From: JABWBD01 sp040768665
GTDB taxonomy: Bacteria; Planctomycetota; Planctomycetia; Pirellulales; Thermoguttaceae
NCBI GenBank assembly: GCA_040768665.1
Contig: JAXGMN010000015.1
Coordinates: 218,242-282,241, forward strand
DNA: 64,000 nt
Direction: 5' to 3'
Shown: positions 35,385 to 43,570 of the stretch, in pieces
How positions within the stretch are numbered: position 1 is the first letter of the stretch
How the letters are laid out: every line of letters begins with the position of its first letter
Position numbers and translations under genes: made by a program
The notes under the pieces: model-generated
The model's database searches: none
What the model saw: the letters and a program-made list of their open reading frames with translations, nothing else
Told to the model about the DNA's origin: nothing

Positions 35385-36362
35385 TTACCAACGCAGGTTG
35401 GACCGCGGCGCCTGCGGCGCTCGCTCTTCCAGCTTCTGGATCATCCGGCGGGCTTCGTCGTCGAACTGCTTGGGAATGACGATCTGGATCTCTGCAAACA
35501 GGTCGCCGGGCGTGCCGCTGCCGGCCGCCACACCGTGGCCCTTGATCCGCAACTTCGTCCCGCTTGACGTGCCGGGAGGGACCTGCAACGCGACGGTGCC
35601 CCGCGGAGTAGGCACGTCGACCTTCGCTCCCAAGGCGGCTTCTCCCAGTGTTACCGGCACCCGGACGTTGAGATCCTTTCCCTTGCGTTGGAAATGCGGA
35701 TGCGGCGCGATACGGACGGTAAGGAGGATGTCGCCCGGTGTGCCGCCCGCGGCTGCCGGTTCGCCCTGCCCGCGAAGGCGAATCTTCTTGCCGTCCTCGA
35801 TGCCGGGGGGGATCTTCACCGAGATCGTTTCCGTCCTGGCGTCCTGGCGCTGGACGGTCAACTGCACCTCTCCACCGGTGATCGAGGTGGTAAACGGAAT
35901 CTGCACTTCGTGCTGCAGATCGGCGCCGCGGCGTCGCCCGCCCGCGCCACCGCGGCGAGGCCGTTCGCTGCCGCGCCGAAACTGTCGAAAAATATCGCCC
36001 AGATCGACGCCTCCGCCTCCCCCCGCGCCGAATCGCTCGCCGAAGAACTGGCCGAAGTCGATATCTTCGACTCCCTGCCCCGAAAAACCTCCGCCCGGCT
36101 GCCACTGCCATTGGGTGCCCCCGCCGGGGCCTCGCCCGCCCATCGTTTCGAACGAGCTGCCGTAGCGGTCGTACATCTCCCGCTTCTGCGGGTCGTTCAA
36201 GACGTCGAAAGCTGTCTGGACCTCCTGAAACTTCTTCTTCGCGTCGGCTCCGGGATTGACGTCCGGGTGGTACTTGCGTGCCAGATTTCGGTACGCCTTC
36301 TGGATCTCATCTTGAGATGCGTCCCGTCTGACCCCCAGCGTCTTGTAATAGTCGTCTGCCAT
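35385..36362 (-). CDS. DnaJ-family co-chaperone without zinc finger (CbpA type)
   Basis: 325 residues. The J domain is at 1-70 with the HPD triad near 32-34, a Gly/Phe-rich linker at about 75-115 (QGVEDIDFGQFFGERFGAGG), a basic Gly/Arg patch, and the two-lobed C-terminal substrate-binding region from about 140. No C-x2-C-x-G-x-G repeats, so it is a type II co-chaperone like CbpA. It stimulates DnaK ATPase and delivers clients. It is placed six bases before rnpA, so the two are likely co-transcribed, which is not the usual arrangement. Start supported by the conserved DYYKTLGV. Confidence 0.93.
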   Translation of the reverse strand: MADDYYKTLGVRRDASQDEIQKAYRNLARKYHPDVNPGADAKKKFQEVQTAFDVLNDPQKREMYDRYGSSFETMGGRGPGGGTQWQWQPGGGFSGQGVEDIDFGQFFGERFGAGGGGGVDLGDIFRQFRRGSERPRRGGAGGRRRGADLQHEVQIPFTTSITGGEVQLTVQRQDARTETISVKIPPGIEDGKKIRLRGQGEPAAAGGTPGDILLTVRIAPHPHFQRKGKDLNVRVPVTLGEAALGAKVDVPTPRGTVALQVPPGTSSGTKLRIKGHGVAAGSGTPGDLFAEIQIVIPKQFDDEARRMIQKLEERAPQAPRSNLRW

Positions 36363-36561
36363 AACCTGCTGACCCGTCCTTTGCTCGTCACGACTGAAGC
36401 CAAATCCAATTGTAGTGCTCGGCTGCCCCGCCTATCAAGCGGGGGGGGCGGCAAGGCCGCTCGGTGCGTTGGTCCCTTGGTCCTTCGGCAAGCTAGGTTT
36501 TCTTGGGACACGATGCTACAGCGGAGTTTTGGGTATGTTTCAGAATATCGTATCGACAGGT

Positions 36562-36586
36562 AGGTCCCGCTTGCCGAGCGGGACCT
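36562..36586. repeat. REP-like hairpin
   Basis: AGGTCCCGC, then TTGCCGA, then GCGGGACCT, a 25-base hairpin in the gap between the DnaJ gene and the CehA-like gene. A precise inverted copy lies at 36728-36752 and a variant at 42010-42034. The 350-base gap 36363-36712 holds no other recognisable feature. Confidence 0.75.
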
Positions 36587-36712
36587 GGCCCCGCAGAGCC
36601 CGCTCGGCAAACGGCGATGAGTTTGCAGAGGCAAGGGGACCCGAGAGGGACGCCCCGGGAATTCGTTGGTGAAATGTTTTACGACGGTTCTTGTGGAAAG
36701 GGGGTGGCGAGC

Positions 36713-38278
36713 GTGATCCGCACTTCCAGGTCCCGCTCGGCAAGCGGGACCTACCGGTATATCCTCGCCGTGCTGATTGCCACGATCGCACCGATGGTGG
36801 CCTGGGGCCGCAACGGCCAGTTGCAGATTACCGTGGTCGACCGCGACAGCGGCAAATCGATCCCCTGCCGCATGCACCTTGAGTCGGCCAACGGCCGGCC
36901 CCGCAAAGCGGACAAGCTCCCCTTCTGGCATGACCATTTCGTCCTGCCCGGCAGGGCGAATCTCTCGTTGCCGGTCGGCAATTACACGTTTGAAATGGAG
37001 CGGGGGCTGGAGTATGTGGTCCGCGCCGGCCATTTCACGATCAACGATTTCGCCGACGATGCCAAGCAGGTCGATCTGTTCCGGTTCGTCGACATGGCAA
37101 GCGAGGGCTGGTGGTCGGGCGATCTGGACGTGCGGCGTCCGCCGAACGATATCGAATTGCTCATGCGGGCCGAAGATCTCCACGTCGTCCCTTTGATCAC
37201 ATGGTGGAACGGGCAGGACCCGTGGAAGGCAAAACCTCCAGCCGACGTCCTGGTGCGGTTCGACGAAGAGCGCTATTACTACCTTATGGCCGGCGGCCAC
37301 GCTCGAGCCGGGGGCGCACTGCTGTACTTCAACTTGCCTGCTCCACTGCCGATGGATACGACCGACGCGGAGTATCCGTCGCTGCCGGTTTACGTCGAGC
37401 ACGCCCGCGAAACGGAAAATGTGTGGATCGATGTGTCCCGACCCTATTGGTGGGACCTGCCGATGCTGGTTGCCAACCGCGGAGTCGATTCCGTACAGGT
37501 CCTTCACGGCCAGATCTGTCGCGACCGCGTCCTGGCGGACGAAGCGGAGGCAAAGCCCCGCGACAAGACGCTTTTCCCGGGACCGTGGGGCAACGCACTG
37601 TGGTCCCAGGCCATCTACTTCCATTTGCTCAACTGCGGACTGCGGATCCCGCCCACCGCCGGAAGCGGCTCCGGGATCTCGCCCAATCCGGTCGGCTACA
37701 ACCGGATGTACGTCCAGGTTGAAAGTGAGTTCGACTACCAGTCGTGGTGGGAAGGTCTGGCAGCAGGCCGGGTTTTCATTACCAATGGTCCGCTGCTGAA
37801 GCCAAGCGTCGCCGGGCATCCGCCCGGACACGTCTTCCAAGTCGACCGAGGCAGTCAGATCGATCTGGAAATCGGTCTGACCCTCTGGAACCGCCATCCT
37901 GTCGACGCGAAGGAATCGATCCACTACCTGGAAATCATCAAGAACGGCCATGTCGAGCACTCGGTTCGTTTCGACAAGTATGCCGAAAGCGGAAAACTTC
38001 CCAAGGTGCATTTCGACCAGAGCGGATGGTTCCTGGTCCGGGCGGTGACCGACGTGCAGGACACCTACCGGTTCGCGATGACCGGCCCGTACTACGTCGA
38101 ATTCGGCTACCAGCCGCGGATCAGCAAGACGTCAGCCCAGTTCTTTCTCGACTGGGTCTACGAGCGTGCCCGCCGGCTGAAACTGGACGATCCCGGTCGC
38201 CACCAAGAAGTCCTTGAGTGGCACCGCAAAGCCCGCGACTTCTGGCAGGATCTCGTCCAGCGTGCGACGGCGGACTAA
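36713..38278 (+). CDS. CehA/McbA-like protein lacking the first metal-binding histidines
   Basis: About 521 residues with a hydrophobic segment near the N-terminus (YILAVLIATIAPMVAWG) and thus probably exported. It resembles the secreted CehA/McbA (PHP-related) metallohydrolase group: a beta-rich N-terminal part, then GWWSGDLDVRRPPNDIELLMRAEDLHVVPLITWWN. In active members that site reads GDLHVH; here the two His are replaced by Asp and Arg, so the first metal site is likely lost. Later conserved parts are present (GISPNPVGYNRMYV, WEGLAAGRVFITNGPL). The GTG at 36713 follows an AGGGGG ribosome site; a longer start at ATG 36674 is possible. An inverted REP hairpin lies inside the N-terminal codons. 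Confidence 0.7.
   Translation: MIRTSRSRSASGTYRYILAVLIATIAPMVAWGRNGQLQITVVDRDSGKSIPCRMHLESANGRPRKADKLPFWHDHFVLPGRANLSLPVGNYTFEMERGLEYVVRAGHFTINDFADDAKQVDLFRFVDMASEGWWSGDLDVRRPPNDIELLMRAEDLHVVPLITWWNGQDPWKAKPPADVLVRFDEERYYYLMAGGHARAGGALLYFNLPAPLPMDTTDAEYPSLPVYVEHARETENVWIDVSRPYWWDLPMLVANRGVDSVQVLHGQICRDRVLADEAEAKPRDKTLFPGPWGNALWSQAIYFHLLNCGLRIPPTAGSGSGISPNPVGYNRMYVQVESEFDYQSWWEGLAAGRVFITNGPLLKPSVAGHPPGHVFQVDRGSQIDLEIGLTLWNRHPVDAKESIHYLEIIKNGHVEHSVRFDKYAESGKLPKVHFDQSGWFLVRAVTDVQDTYRFAMTGPYYVEFGYQPRISKTSAQFFLDWVYERARRLKLDDPGRHQEVLEWHRKARDFWQDLVQRATAD
36728..36752. repeat. REP-like hairpin inside the start of a gene
   Basis: Exact inverted copy of the hairpin at 36562-36586. It is translated as TSRSRSASGTY in the positively charged part before the hydrophobic signal segment. 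Confidence 0.75.
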
Positions 38279-38290
38279 AGAGCAACCCGA

Positions 38291-38321
38291 GCAGCCCGGC
38301 TGCTGGCAGCAGCCGGGCTGC
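38291..38321. repeat. GCAGCCCGGCTGC-type hairpin after a gene
   Basis: GCAGCCCGGCTGC, a short loop, then GCAGCCGGGCTGC, 13 bases after the CehA-like stop codon. The same core recurs at 42080-42110, 43600-43690 and, as a single arm, at 60394. It lacks a following T tract but could still end or protect the transcript. Confidence 0.6.
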
Positions 38322-38456
38322 TGACGCGCCCCGTCCCTGGTGGGGATCGGCTTTTCGCCCGCCTTGCGAGCCGGCCGCTGGCAGTTTTGTCTGTTTGCGC
38401 TCTACAATTGATAGACTTGTAAAACCACGCTCGCCGACGGCGCTCTTCCCGCACGA

Positions 38457-41400
38457 GTGACGGAAACCGTGGCCGAAGCACTCTTTTCCATTGTCTGCAC
38501 GACCTGCGAGGCCCGGCTCAGCGTCCGCAGCAGGGCTGCGATCGGCAGTATCATCAACTGTCCAAAGTGCGGCAGCATGGTCCATGTAACCCCTCCACCG
38601 GGATGGGTTGCTCCGGACAGGGACCCAGAGGCCCGGGACCTCGGCCCCGCGAAGGCAGGTCCAGCGGCGCCCGAACTACCCGGGCGTCCTGCGGCGGCCG
38701 CTGCGGTGGCCACTACCGTGGTGTCGGCAGGCACAATCGCCGCGCCGCCCGCGCAAGAGCAAGTCGAGCATCTACAGTCCAGTGCCGACACTGCACCGCA
38801 GGAGCTTGAGCAAGCGCCGCCGGATAGCACGGACTGCCCCACACCATCGGCGGGGCCTTCAGAGACCGTTTCTGTGCAACCGCCTCCGCTGCCCGCTACC
38901 GACACCGTTGGGCCGCCAACCTGGGTCTCACCGGCCGAGATGTTGTGGAGGCGGTGGCTCTGGATGGCTGCCGGGCCCGCGGCAGTGGCCGTCGTGCTCG
39001 CCGGCGCGTGGGCGATGCTTCCCTCGCGACCCATCGCGGAGCCGGGGCTGCCAATCGCCGCAGGACCGGTGGAACCGGCGCCCGAGCCGGAGCCTCAGGC
39101 AGAAACCCAACCGGCAGAACCGGTCCGGCTCGATCGCCGCTGGCTGCCGGACGAGACTCGCATGCTATTAGGGCTCCGCCTGTCGCGGTGGCAGGACCGC
39201 GAAGGTTTCAGCCGTGCCATCGATTTCATGGAGGCCCCGTGGCGAGGTTCCGTTCAGCGGGTCCTCGACGCCTTCGGTCTGAAGTTCCACGCGGTCGCCC
39301 GATTGACCTGGGCGGCAACGGACCTGACCAGGTGGACGGACACGTGCGTTGTCGTGGTCGAACTCGACCAACAGCAGGATGCGGCGTTGTTCCGCGTGCT
39401 GGGAGAGCCGGTTGGCCTGCGATTCGGGGAGGTCGAATGCCGGCGACTGCCGGGCGGGGGCTGGCCGCACCCCTTCGCGGTGCTCGATGCGAGGACGATC
39501 GTGTCGGGCCCCGAGCCCGTGCTGCGTCACCTGGCGGAGCGGACTGAAATCAAGCTCCAAAGCAACGCGGTCGCTCGATTGCTGGAAGCTCCCGTGTCCG
39601 AGTCGGACGCGGCGCTGTTGGTCGACCTGGTTGCAGCTCGGCGGGCCGGGTGGCGTCTGCCGGAATCGGCCTTCGACGTGTGGCCCTCAGGGCGAGCCGC
39701 GTGGCGTATGATCTGGGAAGTGCCCCAAGCGATCGGCATGACCTGCCGGACAGGCGAGCAGAACACCCTGGAGCTTGGCCTCGCCTTCGAAGGGGAGACG
39801 GCGGCCCAGCGCGTGCACGCGGCAATCAACGAGTTTATCCCCGCGGCCAAGAATGGTCTGCTCCAGCAGACGGAATCGATCGCCGAAAGGGTTCGTACCG
39901 GGCAGTTCACGGCCGATTCGGCTGCGGTTTACCAGCGACTCTTGGAGCAAGCTCGGACCGGCCTCGAAGTGGCGCACTGGGAGATCGCGGGCGACACGAT
40001 CTGGCTGCGGGTCAACTCCGCGACCGGGCTGGCGGATCTGGTCGCCGGCGCGTGGGATTCGCAAAAGGCCATCCGTGCCGCGTGGCTCGGCGCCGCCCGC
40101 GGGACGGACGAGGCCAACCATCGCCGGCTCCTGGAAAGCCTGGATGGCTATCGCCAAAGCGAAGGCTCCTTCCCGCCGGGCGTTGGCGGAGGTTCGCTCC
40201 TGGCGCCGGAAACGCGGCTGAGCTGGATCGCCTCGATGCTGCCGTATTTCGGCCATCGCGATTGGCACCAGGAGCTCGAGTTCGGATACAGTTGGAACGG
40301 CAGCCAGAATAAACCGGTCGCCACGCGGCCTTTGGAAGAAGTGATCAATCCGGCCCTCGGTCGCAGTGAGGCGGAATCGGGTTTCCCGGTCACCCACTAC
40401 GTGGGCGTCGCCGGCATTGGCCGGGACGCGGCCGAACTGCCGGCTGGAAACCCGCGTGCGGGGGTTTTCGGCTATGGCCGCAAGACCCGTCTTACGGACA
40501 TCCCCGACGGTGCGAGCAACACGATCGCGACGTTGGGCGCATCCGACAAGCTTGGTCCCTGGGCAGCCGGTGGGAACGCCACGGTTCGGCCGCTCACCCA
40601 GCAGCCCTACGTCAACGGTCCCGACGGCTTCGGCAGCGGCCAGCCGGACGGCATGTTGGCAGGCATGGCCGATGGGGCGGTTCGCTTCCTGTCCAAAGAC
40701 ATCGACCCAATCGTGCTCGAGCAACTCGCCACGGCCGGCGGCGGCGAAAACGTGATGCTTGCGGCTTTGGACCCCAAGCCGGCGGCTCCAGCCGTTCCGG
40801 CGCCTCCGTCCGTCGCCGAGGCCGCCCCGCCAAAACCTGGCTCGCCGTCCTCCGAGGCACCCGCTCGCGCCGAACCAGCGGAGCCTCCGCCTCCGGCGGC
40901 CGAGATGGTCATTGTTGACGTCGGGGCCAGGCTTTCGGAGCGGGTGCCAAGAATCGAACTCGCCGACACACCGCTGGTGACTGCCGTGGATCTGCTGTCG
41001 CGGGTGAGCACGATTCCGGTCACCTATGACCTTGACGCTCTCGAGATGCTGGGCGTAGGGCTTTACGGTCCGGTCAGCGCAAGCGTGGCGAACGCGAGCG
41101 TGGGCGAAGTTTTCGGCGCGGTGCTCGGAAGCAAGGGTTTGACGTTCGTCGCCGAGAACGGCCAGTTGCTGGTGACTTGCCCCGACAAAATGCGAACCGA
41201 GCTGCGGAGTGTCCGCTATACGGTCGCGGACCTGATCGGCCCGGGACAGGCCTCAATTGCCCGGCTGGCAGAACTCGTCCGGCACCTGATTGCTCCGGAA
41301 TCGTGGCAGCAGGCCGGAGGCCCCGGAACGATCGAGGCGGCGGGCGATGCACTCACCGTGTTGCAGACCGACAGGATCCACTACCGCGTGCTGAAGTTCT

Positions 41401-42011
41401 GCGAGAAACTCCGACTCGCCCGGGGATTGCCGCTTCGGAGCCGATATGACGCAAGGCGATTCTCCCTCGCCACGCCGGCGGCGAAAGCCGCCGGCCGGCT
41501 CGAGCGGGTCGTCTCGGTGAATTTCCACGAACCGGTCCCGTTGGTCCGTATCCTCTCCGATCTGGAGCAGTTGACCGGAACCACGATCCTGGTGGACTGG
41601 GCCTCGCTGGCGGAGGAAGGGCTCTCTCCGGGGCTCAAGGGCGCCCTGGTCGTTCACCAGAAGCCGTTCTCCGAAGCGCTCTCCGACTTGCTGCAACCGC
41701 TGGGACTGGCCTTTCGGGTCGTCGATTCCGACATGTTCGAAGTCACCAGCCGCACGGCTCTCGCAGCACGCCTGGAGCTGCAGTTCTACCCGGTCCGGCA
41801 ACTGGTTCCTGACGGCGGCACCCGCCAGAAGCTGGTCGAAAAGCTCCAGGACGAGGTCGGCGGCGACACGTGGAGCGACGCCGGCGGACCGGGAGTGGTG
41901 CAGTTCGACGAACCGTCGCATTGCCTGCTGGTCTTGCAGTTGCAGCCGGTGCAGCGCGAGGTGGAGCGGTTCTTGTCGCGGCACCTGGCAGAGATCGGGC
42001 CTGGAAAGTAG
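38457..42011 (+). CDS. Membrane protein: zinc ribbon, DUF1559 and STN-like repeats
   Basis: 1,184 residues in an unusual order. A zinc ribbon at about 14-43 (CTTCEARLSV...CPKCGSMV). A Pro/Ala-rich linker. A transmembrane helix near 165-185 (AAGPAAVAVVLAGAWAML). A long central part with TPR-free alpha/beta sequence. A DUF1559 domain at about 545-760 (LLESLDGYRQSEGSFPPG, DGASNTIATLG, DGMLAGMADGAVRFLSKDI). From about 820, at least two secretin/TonB short N-terminal-like units (IELADTPLVTAVDLLSRVS... and FHEPVPLVRILSDLEQLTG...). The zinc ribbon would be cytoplasmic and the rest outside. A GTG start at 38457 is used as no closer ATG exists; the ribosome site is weak. Confidence 0.8.
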   Translation: MTETVAEALFSIVCTTCEARLSVRSRAAIGSIINCPKCGSMVHVTPPPGWVAPDRDPEARDLGPAKAGPAAPELPGRPAAAAAVATTVVSAGTIAAPPAQEQVEHLQSSADTAPQELEQAPPDSTDCPTPSAGPSETVSVQPPPLPATDTVGPPTWVSPAEMLWRRWLWMAAGPAAVAVVLAGAWAMLPSRPIAEPGLPIAAGPVEPAPEPEPQAETQPAEPVRLDRRWLPDETRMLLGLRLSRWQDREGFSRAIDFMEAPWRGSVQRVLDAFGLKFHAVARLTWAATDLTRWTDTCVVVVELDQQQDAALFRVLGEPVGLRFGEVECRRLPGGGWPHPFAVLDARTIVSGPEPVLRHLAERTEIKLQSNAVARLLEAPVSESDAALLVDLVAARRAGWRLPESAFDVWPSGRAAWRMIWEVPQAIGMTCRTGEQNTLELGLAFEGETAAQRVHAAINEFIPAAKNGLLQQTESIAERVRTGQFTADSAAVYQRLLEQARTGLEVAHWEIAGDTIWLRVNSATGLADLVAGAWDSQKAIRAAWLGAARGTDEANHRRLLESLDGYRQSEGSFPPGVGGGSLLAPETRLSWIASMLPYFGHRDWHQELEFGYSWNGSQNKPVATRPLEEVINPALGRSEAESGFPVTHYVGVAGIGRDAAELPAGNPRAGVFGYGRKTRLTDIPDGASNTIATLGASDKLGPWAAGGNATVRPLTQQPYVNGPDGFGSGQPDGMLAGMADGAVRFLSKDIDPIVLEQLATAGGGENVMLAALDPKPAAPAVPAPPSVAEAAPPKPGSPSSEAPARAEPAEPPPPAAEMVIVDVGARLSERVPRIELADTPLVTAVDLLSRVSTIPVTYDLDALEMLGVGLYGPVSASVANASVGEVFGAVLGSKGLTFVAENGQLLVTCPDKMRTELRSVRYTVADLIGPGQASIARLAELVRHLIAPESWQQAGGPGTIEAAGDALTVLQTDRIHYRVLKFCEKLRLARGLPLRSRYDARRFSLATPAAKAAGRLERVVSVNFHEPVPLVRILSDLEQLTGTTILVDWASLAEEGLSPGLKGALVVHQKPFSEALSDLLQPLGLAFRVVDSDMFEVTSRTALAARLELQFYPVRQLVPDGGTRQKLVEKLQDEVGGDTWSDAGGPGVVQFDEPSHCLLVLQLQPVQREVERFLSRHLAEIGPGK

Positions 42012-42034
42012 ATCCCGCTTGCCGAGCGGGACTT
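42010..42034. repeat. REP-like hairpin (variant copy)
   Basis: AGATCCCGC-TTGCCGA-GCGGGACTT, overlapping the stop codon of the preceding gene. It has two differences from the copies at 36562 and 36728. Confidence 0.65.
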
Positions 42035-42043
42035 GGCAGCCAA

Positions 42044-42144
42044 GGCGTGTGGCAGATGATCGCATCTCCTCACGATTGCCATCAGCCCGGCTGCTTCCCA
42101 GCAGCCGGGCTGATATGCGGGTAAATTCTCATCTGCCGCTCGCC
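42044..42144. mobile_element. 101-bp inverted-repeat element, copy A
   Basis: Ends are GGCGTGTGGCAGATGA and TCATCTGCCGCTCGCC, a 16-base terminal inverted repeat with two mismatches. The centre is the hairpin CAGCCCGGCTGC/GCAGCCGGGCTG. Copy B at 43571-43728 is the same element in the opposite orientation, so the pair brackets the aroF leader and gene. Confidence 0.75.
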
Positions 42145-42221
42145 CAAGACCCTGCAAGCGCGACCTCCCCGAACCTGCCGACACTTGGCCTTACCGGCCG
42201 ACCAGGTTTCTTGGTTCCCCC

Positions 42222-42250
42222 TTGCTTTTTCCTCCGCTCTTGGGGAAAAT
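42222..42250 (+). promoter_or_regulatory. Possible promoter for the aroF leader
   Basis: TTGCTT, a 17-base spacer, then GAAAAT, about 48 bases before the leader ATG. Both boxes are weak matches; listed because a promoter is needed here between copy A and the leader. Confidence 0.25.
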
Positions 42251-42297
42251 GGATTTAATTCAGCAGGTTCGCCCGCAAGGGCGACGATGAGAGAGTT

Positions 42298-42375
42298 ATG
42301 AGCACGATTCGGGCCTTTACCTACTTCTGGTTTACCTATTGCCCGCGGGATCGCGGGGCCGGAGGAGGTTTGTAG
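42298..42375 (+). CDS. Aromatic-codon leader peptide of aroF (attenuator)
   Basis: A 25-codon ORF ATG...TAG. After MSTIRA it reads FTYFWFTY, so six of eight codons (7-14) are Phe, Tyr or Trp, with both Phe codons, both Tyr codons and the single Trp codon used. GAGAG precedes the ATG. It ends 33 bases before a strong terminator and 149 bases before the DAHP synthase start. This is the layout of amino-acid attenuation: ribosome stalling at uncharged aromatic tRNAs would let bases 42351-42359 (TCGCGGGGC) pair with 42409-42417 (GCCCCGAGA, one mismatch), blocking the terminator. With ample amino acids the ribosome runs to the stop at 42375 and the terminator forms. The composition and position are direct; the switch is inferred. 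Confidence 0.75.
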   Translation: MSTIRAFTYFWFTYCPRDRGAGGGL

Positions 42376-42407
42376 GCTTCAATCGAAAGAACAAGCAGCG
42401 AACCAAG

Positions 42408-42444
42408 AGCCCCGAGACCCGCAAGGATCTCGGGGCTTTTTTTT
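42408..42444 (+). terminator. Intrinsic terminator between the leader and aroF
   Basis: Stem AGCCCCGAGA (42408-42417) with TCTCGGGGCT (42428-42437), ten perfect pairs, a 10-base loop, and eight consecutive T (42437-42444). It lies 79 bases before the aroF ATG, so transcription must read past it for aroF to be made. Its 5' arm is also complementary to the end of the leader ORF. Confidence 0.88.
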
Positions 42445-42523
42445 GTCGTTATCCGGCAGGCCGGCTGTTCTGCATCAAGCCGGGCTGCCGGCAGTCCAGC
42501 GTCTTCCAACAGGAGTCCCAAAC

Positions 42524-43570
42524 ATGATTGTCGTAATGAAACAAGGCGCTACCGAGGGGCAAATCGACCACATGGCCGAGCGGGTCGAATTGCTCGGCTT
42601 GAAGTCGCACGTCATCCACGGAACGGAGCGGACTGTGATCGCGGCCATCGGCGACAAACGCGATGAGCACCGCCAGTCGCTGGAGAGCGGCCCCGGTGTG
42701 GCGGAGGTCGTTCCCATTCTCGCGCCGTACAAAGTCGCCAGCCTCGAGGTGAAAAAGGAGCGGACGATCGTCCGTGTGGGCCCCCTCGTGGTCGGTAATT
42801 GTCATCTCGGTGTGATCGCCGGGCCCTGTTCGGTGGAGAACGAACAGCAGATGACGACCACGGCACGAGCGGTGAAAGCGGCCGGAGCGACTGCGCTGCG
42901 AGGCGGCGCATTCAAGCCCAGGACCAGCCCCTACAGTTTCCAGGGACTCAAAGAGGACGGGCTGAAGATCCTGGCAACGGCCAGGGAAGAGACCGGACTG
43001 CCGGTCGTGACCGAGGTGATGGCGGCCGCCGACGTCGAGCTTGTCGCCCGCTATGCCGACGTGCTGCAGATCGGCGCCCGCAACATGCAGAATTATCGGC
43101 TCCTGGAAGCTTGCGGCGAGTCGGGCCGGCCGGTCCTTCTCAAACGCGGTCCGGCCGCCACGCTCGACGAACTCCTGCTCGCCGCCGAGTACGTCCTCAA
43201 CGCGGGCAATCGCGACGTTATGCTCTGCGAGCGAGGAATCCGCACGTTCGAGACGCATACCCGTTTCACGCTCTCCTTGGCCTCCGTGCCCTATCTGCAC
43301 GAGCGGACCCATCTGCCCGTGGTGGTCGATCCGAGCCACGGGACCGGCCACACCCGACTCGTTGCCCGCATGGCCGCCGCCGCGGTCGCCGCGGGCGCCG
43401 ACGGCCTGATGCTGGAAGTCCACCCCGATCCCGAAACCGCCCTGAGCGACGGCTATCAGTCGCTCAATTTCCGCCAGTTCGAGGAAACGATGGAACTGTG
43501 CCGACGCGTAGCGGACGCCGTCGGCAAGATCGTCAGCGCCGACAGACTCGCGGCGGCTGTGACGGCCTAA
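42524..43570 (+). CDS. aroF: 3-deoxy-7-phosphoheptulonate synthase (DAHP synthase, type I-beta)
   Basis: First step of the shikimate pathway: phosphoenolpyruvate plus erythrose 4-phosphate to DAHP. 348 residues. An N-terminal ferredoxin-like regulatory domain (about 1-75, MIVVMKQGATEGQI...) precedes the KDO8P-synthase-like barrel, as in Thermotoga-type enzymes that are feedback inhibited by Tyr or Phe. Active-site strings: AGPCSVEN with the metal-binding Cys, LRGGAFKPRTSPYSFQG, IGARNMQN, LKRG, and DPSHGTGH. CAGGAG lies nine bases before the ATG at 42524. It is preceded by an aromatic leader peptide and terminator, so expression and activity may both respond to aromatic amino acids. No other aro gene is adjacent. 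Confidence 0.96.
   Translation: MIVVMKQGATEGQIDHMAERVELLGLKSHVIHGTERTVIAAIGDKRDEHRQSLESGPGVAEVVPILAPYKVASLEVKKERTIVRVGPLVVGNCHLGVIAGPCSVENEQQMTTTARAVKAAGATALRGGAFKPRTSPYSFQGLKEDGLKILATAREETGLPVVTEVMAAADVELVARYADVLQIGARNMQNYRLLEACGESGRPVLLKRGPAATLDELLLAAEYVLNAGNRDVMLCERGIRTFETHTRFTLSLASVPYLHERTHLPVVVDPSHGTGHTRLVARMAAAAVAAGADGLMLEVHPDPETALSDGYQSLNFRQFEETMELCRRVADAVGKIVSADRLAAAVTA

Noticed and set aside
36197..38011. 604-codon minus-strand frame over the CehA-like gene
   Set aside because: Crosses into the DnaJ gene in a different frame and shows no recognisable sequence.
38402..39034. 210-residue Ser/Gly/Ala-rich frame opposite the zinc-ribbon gene
   Set aside because: Low complexity produced by the Pro/Ala-rich linker of the real gene.
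42443..42523. Longer in-frame start for aroF
   Set aside because: It would begin inside the terminator T tract; the ATG at 42524 has CAGGAG and matches the family N-terminus.
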